64,000 nt of DNA from Nomia melanderi. Its lineage: Eukaryota; Arthropoda; Insecta; Hymenoptera; Halictidae. The stretch's first letter is position 1. Every line of letters starts with the position of its first letter. Below the pieces are notes generated by a model. The model saw only the letters and a program-made list of their open reading frames with translations, had not been told where the DNA came from and made no database searches. Both the position numbers and the translations under genes were made by a program. Below, one piece after another: positions 12,025 to 26,017 of this stretch. The stretch covers positions 1,984,001 through 2,048,000 of the forward strand of contig NW_027475138.1 in NCBI RefSeq assembly GCF_051020985.1, in the 5' to 3' direction.

Positions 12025-13236
12025 AATAAATCAAAGTGCATTGTCTGTAGGAGACCCTGGCGCATGAACCTGTGCAGCGGGAACGACCTCGGACCACCAG
12101 GGGCCGAGAAAACGACCGTCTCATGGGGCCGGACGCTCAGGGTCCGTGAAAAATCCAATATATATCTGGTGATATCTCGGCTGCTATTAGGGATAGCGCA
12201 ATAAACCAAAGTGAATTATCTGCAGGAGGCCCTGGCGCATGAATCTGTGCAACGGGAACGACCCCGGACGACCAGGGGCCGAGAAAACCACAGTCTCATG
12301 GGGCCGGACACTCAGGGTCAGGGGAAAATCCAATATAGATCTGGTGATATCTCGGGTGCTATTACAGATAGCGCAATAAACCAAAGTGAATTATCTGCAG
12401 GAGGCCCTTGCGCATGAATCTGTGCAACGGGAACGTCCTCGGACCACCAGGGGCCGAGAAAACCACAGTCTCATGGGGCCGGACACTCAGGGTCAGGGTA
12501 AAATCCAATATATATCTGGTGATATCTCGGGTGCTATAACAGATAGCGCAATAAATCAAAGTGCATTGTCTGTAGGAGGCCCTGGCGCATGAATCTGTGC
12601 AGCGGGAACGACCTCGGACCACCAGGGGCCGAGAAAACCACAGTCTCATGGGGCCGGACACTCAGGGTCAGGGGAAAATCCAATATATATCTGGTGATAT
12701 CTCGGGTGCTATTACAGATAGAGCAATAAATCAAAGTGCATTGCCTGTAGGAGGCCCTGGCGCATGAACGTGTGCAGCGGGAACGACCTCGGACCACCAG
12801 GGGCCGAGAAAACCGCAGTCTCATGGGGCCGGACACTCAGGGTCAGGGAAAAATCCAATATATATCTGGTGATATCTCGGGCGCTATTAGAGATAGCGCA
12901 ATAAGCCAAAGGGAATTATCTGCAGGAGGCCCTGGCGCATGAATCTGTGCAACGGGAACGTCCTCGGACCACCAGGGGCCGAGAAAACCACAGTCTCATG
13001 GGGCCGGACACTCAGGGTCAGGGGAAAATCCAATATAGATCTGGTGATATCTCGGCTGCTATTACAGATAGCGCAATAAATCAAAGTGCATTACCTGTAG
13101 GAGGCCCTGGCGCATGAATCTGTGCAGCGGGAACGTCCTCGGACCTCCAGGGGCCGAGACAACGACCGTCTCATGGGGCCGGACACTCAGGGTCAGGGGA
13201 AAATCCAATATAGATCTGGTGATATCTCGGGTGCTA

Positions 13237-16200
13237 TTACAGATAGCGCAATAAATCATAGTGCATTGTCTGTAGGAGGCCCTGGCGCATGAATCTGGCC
13301 AGCGGGAACGACCTCGGACCACCAGCGGCCGAGAAAACCACCGTCTCATGGGGCCGGACACTCAGGGTCGGGGAAAAATCCAATATATATCTGGTGATAT
13401 CTCGGGTGCTATTAGAGATAGCGCAATAAACCAAAGTGAATTGTCTGCAGGAGGCCCTGGCGCATGAATCTGTGCAGCGGGAACGACCTCGGACCACCAG
13501 GGGCCGAGAAAACCGCAGTCTCATGGGGCCGGACACTCAGGGTCAAGGAAAAATCCAATATATATCTGGTGATATCTCGGGCGCTATTAGAGATAGCGCA
13601 ATAAATCAAAGTGCATTGTCTGTAGGAGGCCCTGGCGCATGAATCTGTGCAGCGGGAACGACCTCGGAACACCAGGGGCCGAGAAAACCACTGTCTCATG
13701 GGGCCGGACGCTCAGGGTCAGTGAAAAATCCAATATATATCTGGTGATATCTCGGGTGCTATTAGAGATAGCGCAATAAACCAAAGTGAATTATCTGCAG
13801 GAGGCCCTGGCGCATGAATCTGTGCAACGGGAACGACCTCGGACCACCAGGGGCCGAGAAAACCACAGTCTCATGGGGCCGGATACTCAGGGTCAGGGGA
13901 AAATCCAATATAGATCTGGTGATATCTCGGGTGCTATTACAGATAGCGCAATAAATCATAGTGCATTGTCTGTAGGAGGCGCTGGCGCATGAATCAGGCC
14001 AGCGGGAACGACCTCGGACCACCAGCGGCCGAGAAAACCACCGTCTCATGGGGCCGGACACTCAGGGTCGGGGAAAAATCCAATATATATCTGGTGATAT
14101 CTCGGGTGCTATTAGAGATAGCGCAATAAACCAAAGTGAATTGTCTGCAGGAGGCCCTGGCGCATGAATCTGTGCAGCAGGAACGACCTCGGACCACCAG
14201 GGGCCGAGAAAACCTCAGTCTCATGGGGCCGGACACTCAGGGTCAGGGAAAAATCCAATATATATCTGGTGATATCTCGGGCGCTATTAGAGATAGCGCA
14301 ATAAATCAAAGTGCATTGTCTGTAGGAGGCCCTGGCGCATGAATCTGTGCAGCGGGAACGACCTCGGAACACCAGGGGCCGAGAAAACCACCGTCTCATG
14401 GGGCAGGACACTCAGGGTCAGTGAAAAATCCAATATATATCTGGTGATATCTCGGGTGCTATTACAGATAGCGCAATAAATCAAAGTGCATTGTCTGTAG
14501 GAGACGCTGGCGCATGAACCTGTTCAGCGGGAACGTTCTCGGACCACCAGGGGCCGAGAAAACGACCGTCTCATGGGGCCGGACGCTCAGGGTCAGTGAA
14601 AAATCCAATATATATCTGGTGATATCTCGGGTGCTATTAGAGATAGCGCAATAAACAAAAGTGAATTATCTGCAGGAGGCCCTGGCGCATGAATCTGTGC
14701 AACGGGAACGACCTCGGACCACCAGGGGCCAAGAAAACCACAGTCTCATGGGGCCGGATACTCAGGGTGAGGGGAAAATCCAATATAGATCTGGTGATAT
14801 CTCGGGGGCTATTACAGATAGCGCAATAAATCATAGTGCATTGTCTGTAGGAGACCCTGGCGCATGAATCTGGCCAGCGGGAACGACCTCGGACCACCAG
14901 CGGCCGAGAAAACCACCGTCTCATGGGGCCGGACACTCAGGGTCGGGGAAAAATCCAATATATATCTGGTGATATCTCGGGTGCTATTAGAGATAGCGCA
15001 ATAAACCAAAGTGAATTGTCTGCAGGAGGCCCTGGCGCATGAATCTGTGCAGCGGGAACGATCTCGGACCATCAGGGGCCGAGACATCCACCGTCTCACG
15101 GGGCCGGACACTCAGGGTCAGGGAAAAATCCAATATATATGTGGTGATATCTCGGGTGCTATTACAGATAGCGCAATAAATCAAAGTGCATTGTCTGTAG
15201 GAGGCCCTGGCGCATGAATCTGTGCAGCGGGAACGACCTCGGACCACCAGGGCCCGAGAAAACGACCGTCTCATGGGGCCGGACGCTCAGGGTCAGTGAA
15301 AAATCCAATATATATCTGGTGATATCTCGGGTGCTATTACAGATAGCGCAATAAATCAAAGTGCATTGTCTGTAGGAGGCCCTGGCGCATGAATCTGTGC
15401 AGCGGGAACGACCTCGGACCACCAGGGGCCGAGAAAACCACAGTCCCATGGAGCCGGACACTCAGGGTCAGGTGAAAATCCAGTATATATCTCTTGATAT
15501 CTCGGGTGCTATTAGAGATAGCGCAATAAACCAAAGTGAATTATCTGCAGGAGGCCCTGGCGCATGAATCTGTGCAGCGGGAACGATCTCGGACCATCAG
15601 GGGCCGAGACATCCACCGTCTCATGGGGCCGGACACTCAGGGTCAGGGAAAAATCCAATATATATCTGGTGATATCTCGGATGCTATTACAGATAGCGCA
15701 ATAAATCAAAGTGCATTGTCTGTAGGAGGCCCTGGCGCATGAATCCGTGCAGCGGGAACGACCTCGGACCACCAGGGGCCGAGAAAACCACAGTCTCATG
15801 GGGCCGGACACTCAGGGTCAGGGGAAAATCCAATATATATCTGGTGATATCTCGGGTGCTATTACAGATAGAGCAATAAATCAAAGTGCATTTTCTGCAG
15901 GAGGCCCTGGCGCATGAATCTGTGCAGCAGGAACGACCTCGGACCACCAGGGGCCGAGAAAACCGCAGTCTCATGGGGCCGGACACTCAGGGTCAGGGAA
16001 AAATCCAATATATATCTGGTGATATCTCGGGCGCTATTAGAGATAGCGCAATAAATCAAAGTGCATTGTCTGTAGGAGGCCCTGGCGCATGAATCTGTGC
16101 AGCGGGAACGACCTCGGAACACCAGGGGCCGAGAAAACCACCGTCTCATGGGGCAGGACACTCAGGGTCAGTGAAAAATCCAATATATATCTGGTGATAT

Positions 16201-18137
16201 CTCGGGTGCTATTACAGATAGCGCAATAAATCAAAGTGCATTGTCTGTAGGAGACGCTGGCGCATGAACCTGTTCAGCGGGAACGTTCTCGGACCACCAG
16301 GGGCCGAGAAAACGACCGTCTCATGGGGCCGGACGCTCAGGGTCAGTGAAAAATCCAATATATATCTGGTGATATCTCGGGTGCTATTAGAGATAGCGCA
16401 ATAAACAAAAGTGAATTATCTGCAGGAGGCCCTGGCGCATGAATCTGTGCAACGGGAACGACCTCGGACCACCAGGGGCCAAGAAAACCACAGTCTCATG
16501 GGGCCGGATACTCAGGGTCAGGGGAAAATCCAATATAGATCTGGTGATATCTCGGGTGCTATTACAGATAGCGCAATAAATCATAGTGCATTGTCTGTAG
16601 GAGACCCTGGCGCATGAATCTGGCCAGCGGGAACGACCTCGGACCACCAGCGGCCGAGAAAACCACCGTCTCATGGGGCCGGACACTCAGGGTCGGGGAA
16701 AAATCCAATATATATCTGGTGATATCTCGGGTGCTATTAGAGATAGCGCAATAAACCAAAGTGAATTGTCTGCAGGAGGCCCTGGCGCATGAATCTGTGC
16801 AGCAGGAACGACCTCGGACCACCAGGGGCCGAGAAAACCGCAGTCTCATGGGGCCGGACACTCAGGGTCAGGGAAAAATCCAATATATATCTGGTGATAT
16901 CTCGGGCGCTATTAGAGATAGCGCAATAAATCAAAGTGCATTGTCTGTAGGAGGCCCTGGCGCATGAATCTGTGCAGCGGGAACGACCTCGGAACACCAG
17001 GGGCCGAGAAAACCACCGTCTCATGGGGCAGGACACTCAGGGTCAGTGAAAAATCCAATATATATCTGGTGATATCTCGGGTGCTATTACAGATAGCGCA
17101 ATAAATCAAAGTGCATTGTCTGTAGGAGACGCTGGCGCATGAACCTGTTCAGCGGGAACGTTCTCGGACCACCAGGGGCCGAGAAAACGACCGTCTCATG
17201 GGGCCGGACGCTCAGGGTCAGTGAAAAATCCAATATATATCTGGTGATATCTCGGGTGCTATTAGAGATAGCGCAATAAACCAAAGTGAATTATCTGCAG
17301 GAGGCCCTGGCGCATGAATCTGTGCAACGGGAACGACCTCGGACCACCAGGGGCCAAGAAAACCACAGTCTCATGGGGCCGGATACTCAGGGTGAGGGGA
17401 AAATCCAATATAGATCTGGTGATATCTCGGGTGCTATTACAGATAGCGCAATAAATCATAGTGCATTGTCGGTAGGAGACCCTGGCGCATGAATCTGGCC
17501 AGCGGGAACGACCTCGGACCACCAGCGGCCGAGAAAACCACCGTCTCATGGGGCCGGACACTCAGGGTCGGGGAAAAATCCAATATATATCTGGTGATAT
17601 CTCGGGTGCTATTAGAGATAGCGCAATAAACCAAAGTGAATTGTCTGCAGGAGGCCCTGGCGCATGAATCTGTGCAGCGGGAACGATCTCGGACCATCAG
17701 GGGCCGAGACATCCACCGTCTCACGGGGCCGGACACTCAGGGTCAGGGAAAAATCCAATATATATGTGGTGATATCTCGGGTGCTATTACAGATAGCGCA
17801 ATAAATCAAAGTGCATTGTCTGTAGGAGGCCCTGGCGCATGAATCTGTGCAGCGGGAACGACCTCGGACCACCAGGGCCCGAGAAAACGACCGTCTCATG
17901 GGGCCGGACGCTCAGGGTCAGTGAAAAATCCAATATATATCTGGTGATATCTCGGGTGCTATTACAGATAGCGCAATAAATCAAAGTGCATTGTCTGTAG
18001 GAGGCCCTGGCGCATGAATCTGTGCAGCGGGAACGACCTCGGACCACCAGGGGCCGAGAAAACCACAGTCCCATGGAGCCGGACACTCAGGGTCAGGGGA
18101 AAATCCAGTATATATCTCTTGATATCTCGGGTGCTAT
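13237..18137 (+). repeat. 875-bp pentamer HOR with larger duplications
   Basis: Five monomer types follow in the order A-B-C-D-E at 14112, 15862 and 16737; a unit lacking C (A-B-D-E, 700 bp) is at 13412. Marks are CCGCAGTCTC plus perfect dyad 2 (A), GGCAGGACACTC (B), GTTCAGCGGGAACGTTCTCGG (C), ATATAGATCTGG (D) and TCTGGCCAGCGGG with CCAGCGGCC (E). Larger copies are superimposed: 14112-14936 recurs at 15862-16686 (10 monomers on), and 14637-15534 recurs at 17262-18159 (15 monomers on). Confidence 0.85.
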
Positions 18138-18548
18138 TAGAGATAGCGCAATAAACCAAAGTGAATTATCTGCAGGAGGCCCTGGCGCATGAATCTGTGC
18201 AGCGGGAACGTCCTCGAACCCCCAGGGGCCGAGACAACCACCGTCTCATGGGGCCGGACACTCAGGGTCAGTGAAAAATCCAATATATATCTGGTGATAT
18301 CTTGGGTGCTATTACAGATAGCGCAATAAATCAAAGTGCATTGTCTGTAGGAGGCCCTGGCGGATGAATCTGTGCAGCGGGAACGACCTCGGACCACCAG
18401 GGGCCGAGAAAACCTCAGTCTCATGGGGCCGGGCACTCAGGGTCAGGGGAAAATCCAGTATATATCTGGTGATATCTCGGGTGCTATTAGAGATAGCGCA
18501 ATAAACCAAAGTGAATTATCTGCAGGATGCCCTGGCGCATGAATCTGT

Positions 18549-18554
18549 GCAAGC
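18549..18554 (+). other. +1 bp insertion (GCAAGCGGG)
   Basis: The usual GTGCAGCGGG or GTGCAACGGG reads GTGCAAGCGGG. It is the only length change between 8.2 and 42.9 kb. Confidence 0.9.
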
Positions 18555-19025
18555 GGGAACGTCCTCGGACATCCTGGGGCCGAGACAACCACCGTCTCAT
18601 GGGGCCGGACGCTCAGGGTCAGGGTAAAATCCAATATATATCTGGTGATATCTCGGGTGCTATTACAGATAGCGCAATAAATCAAAGTGCATTGTCTGTA
18701 GGAGGCCCTGGCGCATGAATCTGTGCAGCGGGAACGACGTCGGACCACCAGGGGCCGAAAAAACCACAGTCTCATGGGGCCGGACCCTCATGGTCAGGGT
18801 AAAATCCATTATATATCTGGTGATATCTCGTGTGCTATTACAGATAGCGCAATAAATCAAAGTGCATTGTCTGTAGGAGGCCCTGGCGCATGAATCTGTG
18901 CAGCGGGAACGACCTCGGACCACCAGGGGCCGAGAAAACCACAGTCTCATGGGGCCGGACACTCAGGGTCAGGGGAAAATCCAATATATATCTGGTGATA
19001 TCTCGGGTGCTATTAGAGATAGCGC

Positions 19026-19052
19026 AATAAACCAAAGTGAATTATCTGCAGG
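19026..19052 (+). other. Diagnostic box, haplotype P (PstI-bearing)
   Basis: This is the counterpart of the box in the reference monomer, with AAACC, GTGAATT and ATCTGCAGG replacing the four G-type bases and creating the PstI site CTGCAG. It is usually preceded by TTAGAG in dyad 2. P and G monomers are interspersed through the array in HOR-specific orders. The arrangement recalls the two box types of alpha satellite A and B monomers; that comparison is an analogy only. Confidence 0.75.
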
Positions 19053-21642
19053 AGGCCCTGGCGCATGAATCTGTGCAGCGGGAACGACCTCGGACCACCA
19101 GGGGCCGAAAAAACCACAGTCTCATGGGGCCGGACACTCAGGGTCAGGGGAAAATCCAATATAGATCTGGTGATATCTCGGGTGCTATTACAGATAGCGC
19201 AATAAATCAAAGTGCATTGTCTGTAGGAGGCCCTGGCGCATGAATCTGTGCAGCGGGAACGACCTAGGACCACCCGGGGCCGAGACAACCACCGTCTCAT
19301 GGGGCCGGACACTCAGGGTCAGGGGAAAATCCAGTATATATCTGGTGATATCTCGGGTGCTATTGGAGATAGCGTAATAAACCAAAGTGCATTGTCTGTA
19401 GGAGGCCCTGGCGCATGAATCTGTGCAGCGGGAACGACCTCGGACCACGAGGGGCCGAGAAAACCACAGTCTCATGGGGCCGGACACTCAGGGTCAGGGG
19501 AAAATCCAGTATATATCTGGTGATATCTCGTGTGCTATTACAGATAGCGCAATAAATCAAAGTGCATTGTCTGTAGGAGGCCCTGGCGCATGAATCTGTG
19601 CCGCGGGAACGACCTCGGACCACCAGGGGCCGAGAAAACCACAGTCTCATGGGGCCGGACACTCAGGGTCGGGGAAAAATCCAATATATATCTGGTGATA
19701 TCTCGGGTGCTATTAGAGATAGCGCAATAAACCAAAGTGAATTGTCTGCAGGAGGCCCTGGCGCATGAATCTGTGCAGCGGGAACGATCTCGGACCATCA
19801 GGGGCCGAGACATCCACCGTCTCATGGGGCCGGACACTCAGGGTCAGGGAAAAATCCAATATATATCTGGTGATATCTCGGATGCTATTACAGATAGCGC
19901 AATAAATCAAAGTGCATTGTCTGTAGGAGGCCCTGGCGCATGAATCCGTGCAGCGGGAACGACCTCGGACCACCAGGGGCCGAGAAAACCACAGTCTCAT
20001 GGGGCCGGACACTCAGGGTCAGGGGAAAATCCAATATATATCTGGTGATATCTCGGGTGCTATTACAGATAGAGCAATAAATCAAAGTGCATTGTCTGTA
20101 GGAGGCCCTGGCGCATGAATGTGTGCAGCGGGAACGACCTCGGACCACCAGGGGCCGAGAAAACCGCAGTCTCATGGGGCCGGACACTCAGGGTCAGGGA
20201 AAAATCCAATATATATCTGGTGATATCTCGGGCGCTATTAGAGATAGCGCAATAAGCCAAAGGGAATTATCTGCAGGAGGCCCTGGCGCATGCATCTGTG
20301 CAGCGGGAACGACCTAGGACCACCAGGGGCCGAGAAAACCACCGTCTCATGGGGCCGGACACTCAGGGTAAGGGAAAAATCCAATATATATCTGGTGATA
20401 TCTCGGGTGCTATTAGAGATAGCGCAATAAACGAAAGTGAATTATCTGCAGGAGGCCCTGGCGCATGAATCTGTGCAGCGGGAACGACCGCGGACCACCA
20501 GGGGCCGAGAAAACCACCGTCTCATGGGGCCGGACACTCAGGGACAGGGAAAAATCCAATATATATCTGGTGATATCTCGGGTGCTATTAGAGATAGCGC
20601 AATAAACCAAAGTGAGTTATCTGCAGGAGGCCCTGGCGCATGAATCTGTGCAACGGGAACGACCTCGGACCACCAGGGGCCGAGACAACGACCGTCTCAT
20701 GGGGCCGGACACTCAGGGTCAGGGTAAAATCCAATATATATCTGGTGATATCTCGGGTGCTATAACAGATAGCGCAATAAATCAAAGTGCATTGTCTGTA
20801 GGAGGCCCTGGCGCATGAATCTGTGCAGCGGGAACGACCTCGGACCACCAGGGGCCGAGAAAACCACAGTCTCATGGGGCCGGACACTCAGGGTCAGGGG
20901 AAAATCCAATATATATCTGGTGATATCTCTGGTGCTATTACAGATAGAGCAATAAATCAAAGTGCATTGTCTGTAGGAGGCCCTGGCGCATGAATGTGTG
21001 CAGCGGGAACGACCTCGGACCACCAGGGGCCGAGAAAACCGCAGTCTCATGGGGCCGGACATTCAGGGTCAGGGAAAAATCCAATATATATGTGGTGATA
21101 TCTCGGGTGCTATTACAGATAGCGCAATAAATCAAAGTGCATTGTCTGTAGGAGACCCTGGCGCATGAACCTGTGCAGCGGGAACGACCTCGGACCACCA
21201 GGGGCCGAGAAAACGACCGTCTCATGGGGCCGGACGCTCAGGGTCAGTGAAAAATCCAATATATATCTGGTGATATCTCGGGTGCTATTAGAGATAGCGC
21301 AATAAACCAAAGTGAATTATCTGCAGAAGGCCCTGGCGCATGAATCTGTGCAACGGGAACGACCCCGGACCACCAGGGGCCGAGAAAACCACAGTCTCAT
21401 GGGGCCGGACACTCAGGGTCAGGGGAAAATCCAATATAGATCTGGTGATATCTCGGGTGCTATAACAGATAGCGCAATAAATCAAAGTGCATTACCTGTA
21501 GGAGGCCCTGGCGCATGAATCTGTGCAGCGGGAACGTCCTCGGACCTCCAGGGGCCGAGACAACGACCGTCTCATGGGGCCGGACACTCAGGGTCAGGGT
21601 AAAATCCAATATATATCTGGTGATATCTCGGGTGCTATAACA

Positions 21643-24600
21643 GATAGCGCAATAAATCAAAGTGCATTGTCTGTAGGAGGCCCTGGCGCATGAATCTGTG
21701 CAGCGGGAACGACCTCGGACCACCAGGGGCCGAGAAAACCACAGTCTCATGGGGCCGGACACTCAGGGTCAGGGGAAAATCCAATATATATCTGGTGATA
21801 TCTCGGGTGCTATTACAGATAGAGCAATAAATCAAAGTGCATTGTCTGTAGGAGGCCCTGGCGCATGAATGTGTGCAGCGGGAACGACGTCGGACCACCA
21901 GGGGCCGAGAAAACCGCAGTCTCATGGGGCCGGACACTCAGGGTCAGGGAAAAATCCAATATATATCTGGTGATAGCTCGGGCGCTATTAGAGATAGCGC
22001 AATAAGCCAAAGGGAATTATCTGCAGGAGGCCCTGGCGCATGCATCTGTGCAGCGGGAACGACCTAGGTCCACCAGGGGCCGAGAAAACCACCGTCTCAT
22101 GGGGCCGGACACTCAGGGTAAGGGAAAAATCCAATATATATCTGGTGATGTCTCGGGTGCTATTACAGATAGCGCAATAAACCAAAGTGAATTATCTGCA
22201 GGAGGCCCTTGCGCATGAATCTGTGCAACGGGAACGTCCTCGGACCACCAGGGGCCGAGAAAACCACAGTCTCATGGGGCCGGACACTCAGGGTCAGGGG
22301 AAAATCCAATATAGATCTGGTGATATCTCGGCTGCTATTACAGATAGCGCAATAAATCAAAGTGCATTACCTGTAGGAGGCCCTGGCGCATGAATCTGTG
22401 CAGCGGGAACGTCCTCGGACCTCCAGGGGCCGAGACAACGACCGTCTCATGGGGCCGGACACTCAGGGTCAGGGTAAAATCCAATATATATCTGGTGATA
22501 TCTCGGGTGCTATAACAGATAGCGCAATAAATCAAAGTGCATTGTCTGTAGGAGGCCCTGGCGCATGAATCTGTGCAGCGGGAACGACCTCGGACCACCA
22601 GGGGCCGAGAAAAGCACAGTCTCATGGGGCCGGACACTCAGTGTCAGGGTAAAATCCAATATATATCTGGTGATATCTCGGGTGCTATTAGAGATAGCGC
22701 AATAAACCAAAGTGAATTATCTGCAGGAGGCCCTGGCGCATGAATCTGTGCAGCGGGAACGACCGCGGACCACCAGGGGCCGAGAAAACGACCGTCTCAT
22801 GGGGCCGGACACTCAGGGTCAGTGAAAAATCCAATATATATCTGCTGATATCTCGGGTGCTATTACAGATAGCGCAATAAATCAAAGTGCATTGTCTGTA
22901 GGAGGCCCTGGCGCATGAATCTGTGCAGCGGGAACGACCTCGGACCACCAGGGGCCGAGAAAACCACAGTCTCATGGGGCCGGACACTCAGGGTCAGGGG
23001 AAAATCCAATATATATCTGGTGATATCTCGGGTGCTATTACAGATAGAGCAATAAATCAAAGTGCATTGTCTGTAGGAGGCCCTGGCGCATGAATGTGTG
23101 CAGCGGGAACGACCTCGGACCACCAGGGGCCGAGAAAACCGCAGTCTCATGGGGCCGGACACTCAGGGTCAGGGAAAAATCCAATATATATCTGGTGATA
23201 TCTCGGGCGCTATTAGAGATAGCGCAATCAGCCAAAGGGAATTATCTGCAGGAGGCCCTGGCGCATGCATCTGTGCAGCGGGAACGACCTAGGACCACCA
23301 GGGGCCGAGAAAACCACCGTCTCATGGGGCCGGACACTCAGGGTCAGGGGAAAATCCAATATAGATCTGGTGATATCTCGGGTGCTATTACAGATAGCGC
23401 AATAAACCAAAGTGAATTATCTGCAGGAGGCCCTTGCGCATGAATCTGTGCAACGGGAACGTCCTCGGACCACCAGGGGCCGAGAAAACCACAGTCTCAT
23501 GGGGCCGGACACTCAGGGTCAGGGGAAAATCCAATATAGATCTGGTGATATCTCGGCTGCTATTACAGATAGCGCAATAAATCAAAGTGCATTACCTGTA
23601 GGAGGCCCTGGCGCATGAATCTGTGCAGCGGGAACGTCCTCGGACCTCCAGGGGCCGAGACAACGACCGTCTCATGGGGCCGGACACTCAGGGTCAGAGT
23701 AAAATCCAATATATATCTGGTGATATCTCGGGTGCTATAACAGATAGCGCAATAAATCAAAGTGCATTGTCTGTAGGAGGCCCTGGCGCATGGATCTGTG
23801 CAGCGGGAACGACCTCGGACCACCAGGGGCCGAGAAAAGCACAGTCTCATGGGGCCGGACACTCAGGGTCAGGGTAAAATCCAATATATATCTGGTGATA
23901 TCTCGGGTGCTATTAGAGATAGCGCAATAAACCAAAGTGAATTATATGCAGGAGGCCCTGGCGCATGAATCTGTGCAGCGGGAACGACCGCGGACCACCA
24001 GGGGCCGAGAAAACGACCGTCTCATGGGGCCGGACACTCAGGGTCAGGGGAAAATCCAATATATATCTGCTGATATCTCGGGTGCTATTACAGATAGCGC
24101 AATAAATCAAAGTGCATTGTCTGTAGGAGGCCCTGGCGCATGAATCTGTGCAGCGGGAACGACCTCGGACCACCAGGGGCCGAGAAAACCACAGTCTCAT
24201 GGGGCCGGACACTCAGGGTCAGGGGAAAATCCAATATATATCTGGTGATATCTCGGGTGCTATTACAGATAGAGCAATAAATCAAAGTGCATTGTCTGTA
24301 GGAGGCCCTGGCGCATGAATGTGTGCAGCGGGAACGACCTCGGACCACCAGGGGCCGAGAAAACCGCAGTCTCATGGGGCCGGACACTCAGGGTCAGGGA
24401 AAAATCCAATATATATCTGGTGATATCTCGGGCGCTATTAGAGATAGCGCAATAAGCCAAAGGGAATTATCTGCAGGAGGCCCTTGCGCATGAATCTGTG
24501 CAACGGGAACGTCCTCGGACCACCAGGGGCCGAGAAAACCACAGTCTCATGGGGCCGGACACTCAGGGTCAGGGGAAAATCCAATATAGATCTGGTGATA

Positions 24601-26017
24601 TCTCGGCTGCTATTACAGATAGCGCAATAAATCAAAGTGCATTACCTGTAGGAGGCCCTGGCGCATGAATCTGTGCAGCGGGAACGTCCTCGGACCTCCA
24701 GGGGCCGAGACAACGACCGTCTCATGGGGCCGGACACTCAGGGTCAGTGAAAAATCCAATATATATCTGCTGATATCTCGGGTGCTATTACAGATAGCGC
24801 AATAAATCAAAGTGCATTGTCTGTAGGAGGCCCTGGCGCATGAATCTGTGCAGCGGGAACGACCTCGGACCACCAGGGGCCGAGAAAACCACAGTCTCAT
24901 GGGGCCGGACACTCAGGGTCAGGGGAAAATCCAATATATATCTGGTGATATCTCGGGTGCTATTACAGATAGAGCAATAAATCAAAGTGCATTGTCTGTA
25001 GGAGGCCCTGGCGCATGAATGTGTGCAGCGGGAACGACCTCGGACCACCAGGGGCCGAGAAAACCGCAGTCTCATGGGGCCGGACACTCAGGGTCAGGGA
25101 AAAATCCAATATATATCTGGTGATATCTCGGGCGCTATTAGAGATAGCGCAATAAGCCAAAGGGAATTATCTGCAGGAGGCCCTGGCGCATGCATCTGTG
25201 CAGCGGGAACGACCTAGGACCACCAGGGGCCGAGAAAACCACCGTCTCATGGGGCCGGACACTCAGGGTCAGGGGAAAATCCAATATAGATCTGGTGATA
25301 TCTCGGGTGCTATTACAGATAGCGCAATAAACCAAAGTGAATTATCTGCAGGAGGCCCTTGCGCATGAATCTGTGCAACGGGAACGTCCTCGGACCACCA
25401 GGGGCCGAGAAAACCACAGTCTCATGGGGCCGGACACTCAGGGTCAGGGGAAAATCCAATATAGATCTGGTGATATCTCGGCTGCTATTACAGATAGCGC
25501 AATAAATCAAAGTGCATTACCTGTAGGAGGCCCTGGCGCATGAATCTGTGCAGCGGGAACGTCCTCGGACCTCCAGGGGCCGAGACAACGACCGTCTCAT
25601 GGGGCCGGACACTCAGGGTCAGAGTAAAATCCAATATATATCTGGTGATATCTCGGGTGCTATAACAGATAGCGCAATAAATCAAAGTGCATTGTCTGTA
25701 GGAGGCCCTGGCGCATGGATCTGTGCAGCGGGAACGACCTCGGACCACCAGGGGCCGAGAAAAGCACAGTCTCATGGGGCCGGACACTCAGGGTCAGGGT
25801 AAAATCCAATATATATCTGGTGATATCTCGGGTGCTATTAGAGATAGCGCAATAAACCAAAGTGAATTATATGCAGGAGGCCCTGGCGCATGAATCTGTG
25901 CAGCGGGAACGACCGCGGACCACCAGGGGCCGAGAAAACGACCGTCTCATGGGGCCGGACACTCAGGGTCAGGGGAAAATCCAATATATATCTGCTGATA
26001 TCTCGGGTGCTATTACA
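21643..26017 (+). repeat. 25-monomer (4375-bp) super-HOR, copy 1
   Basis: This unit recurs in full 4375 bp downstream; every monomer compared by translation, and the stretches compared base by base, were identical. Inside it, the monomer with GAATGTGTGCAGCGGG occurs at 21813, 23038, 24263, 24963 and 26188, giving internal HOR lengths of 7, 7, 4 and 7 monomers. The left limit is set by TATAACAG near 21638, which differs from TATTACAG at the equivalent place near 26013. Confidence 0.9.
24263..24962 (+). repeat. Shortened 4-mer HOR unit derived from the 7-mer
   Basis: Compared with the 7-mer at 21813-23037, one monomer is missing at a junction within 24468-24484 (GGAATTATCTGCAGGAGGCCCTTG) and two are missing at a junction within 24715-24748, where the run changes from the GGGTAAAATCC type to the GTGAAAAATCC type. 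Both junctions lie in sequence common to the parent monomers, and together they remove 525 bp. The same unit is at 28638-29337. Confidence 0.8.

Larger units (their letters stand above)
18137..21640 (+). repeat. Mosaic segment between the pentamer and heptamer HORs
   Basis: About 19538-20187 corresponds to monomers at 14812 and 15512-15986, while the rest resembles the heptamer region that follows. Type-A monomers recur every five monomers here (20063, 20938, 21813) and every seven further on, so this is a transition zone. One 1-bp gain is present at 18551 (GTGCAAGCGGG). Confidence 0.7.
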
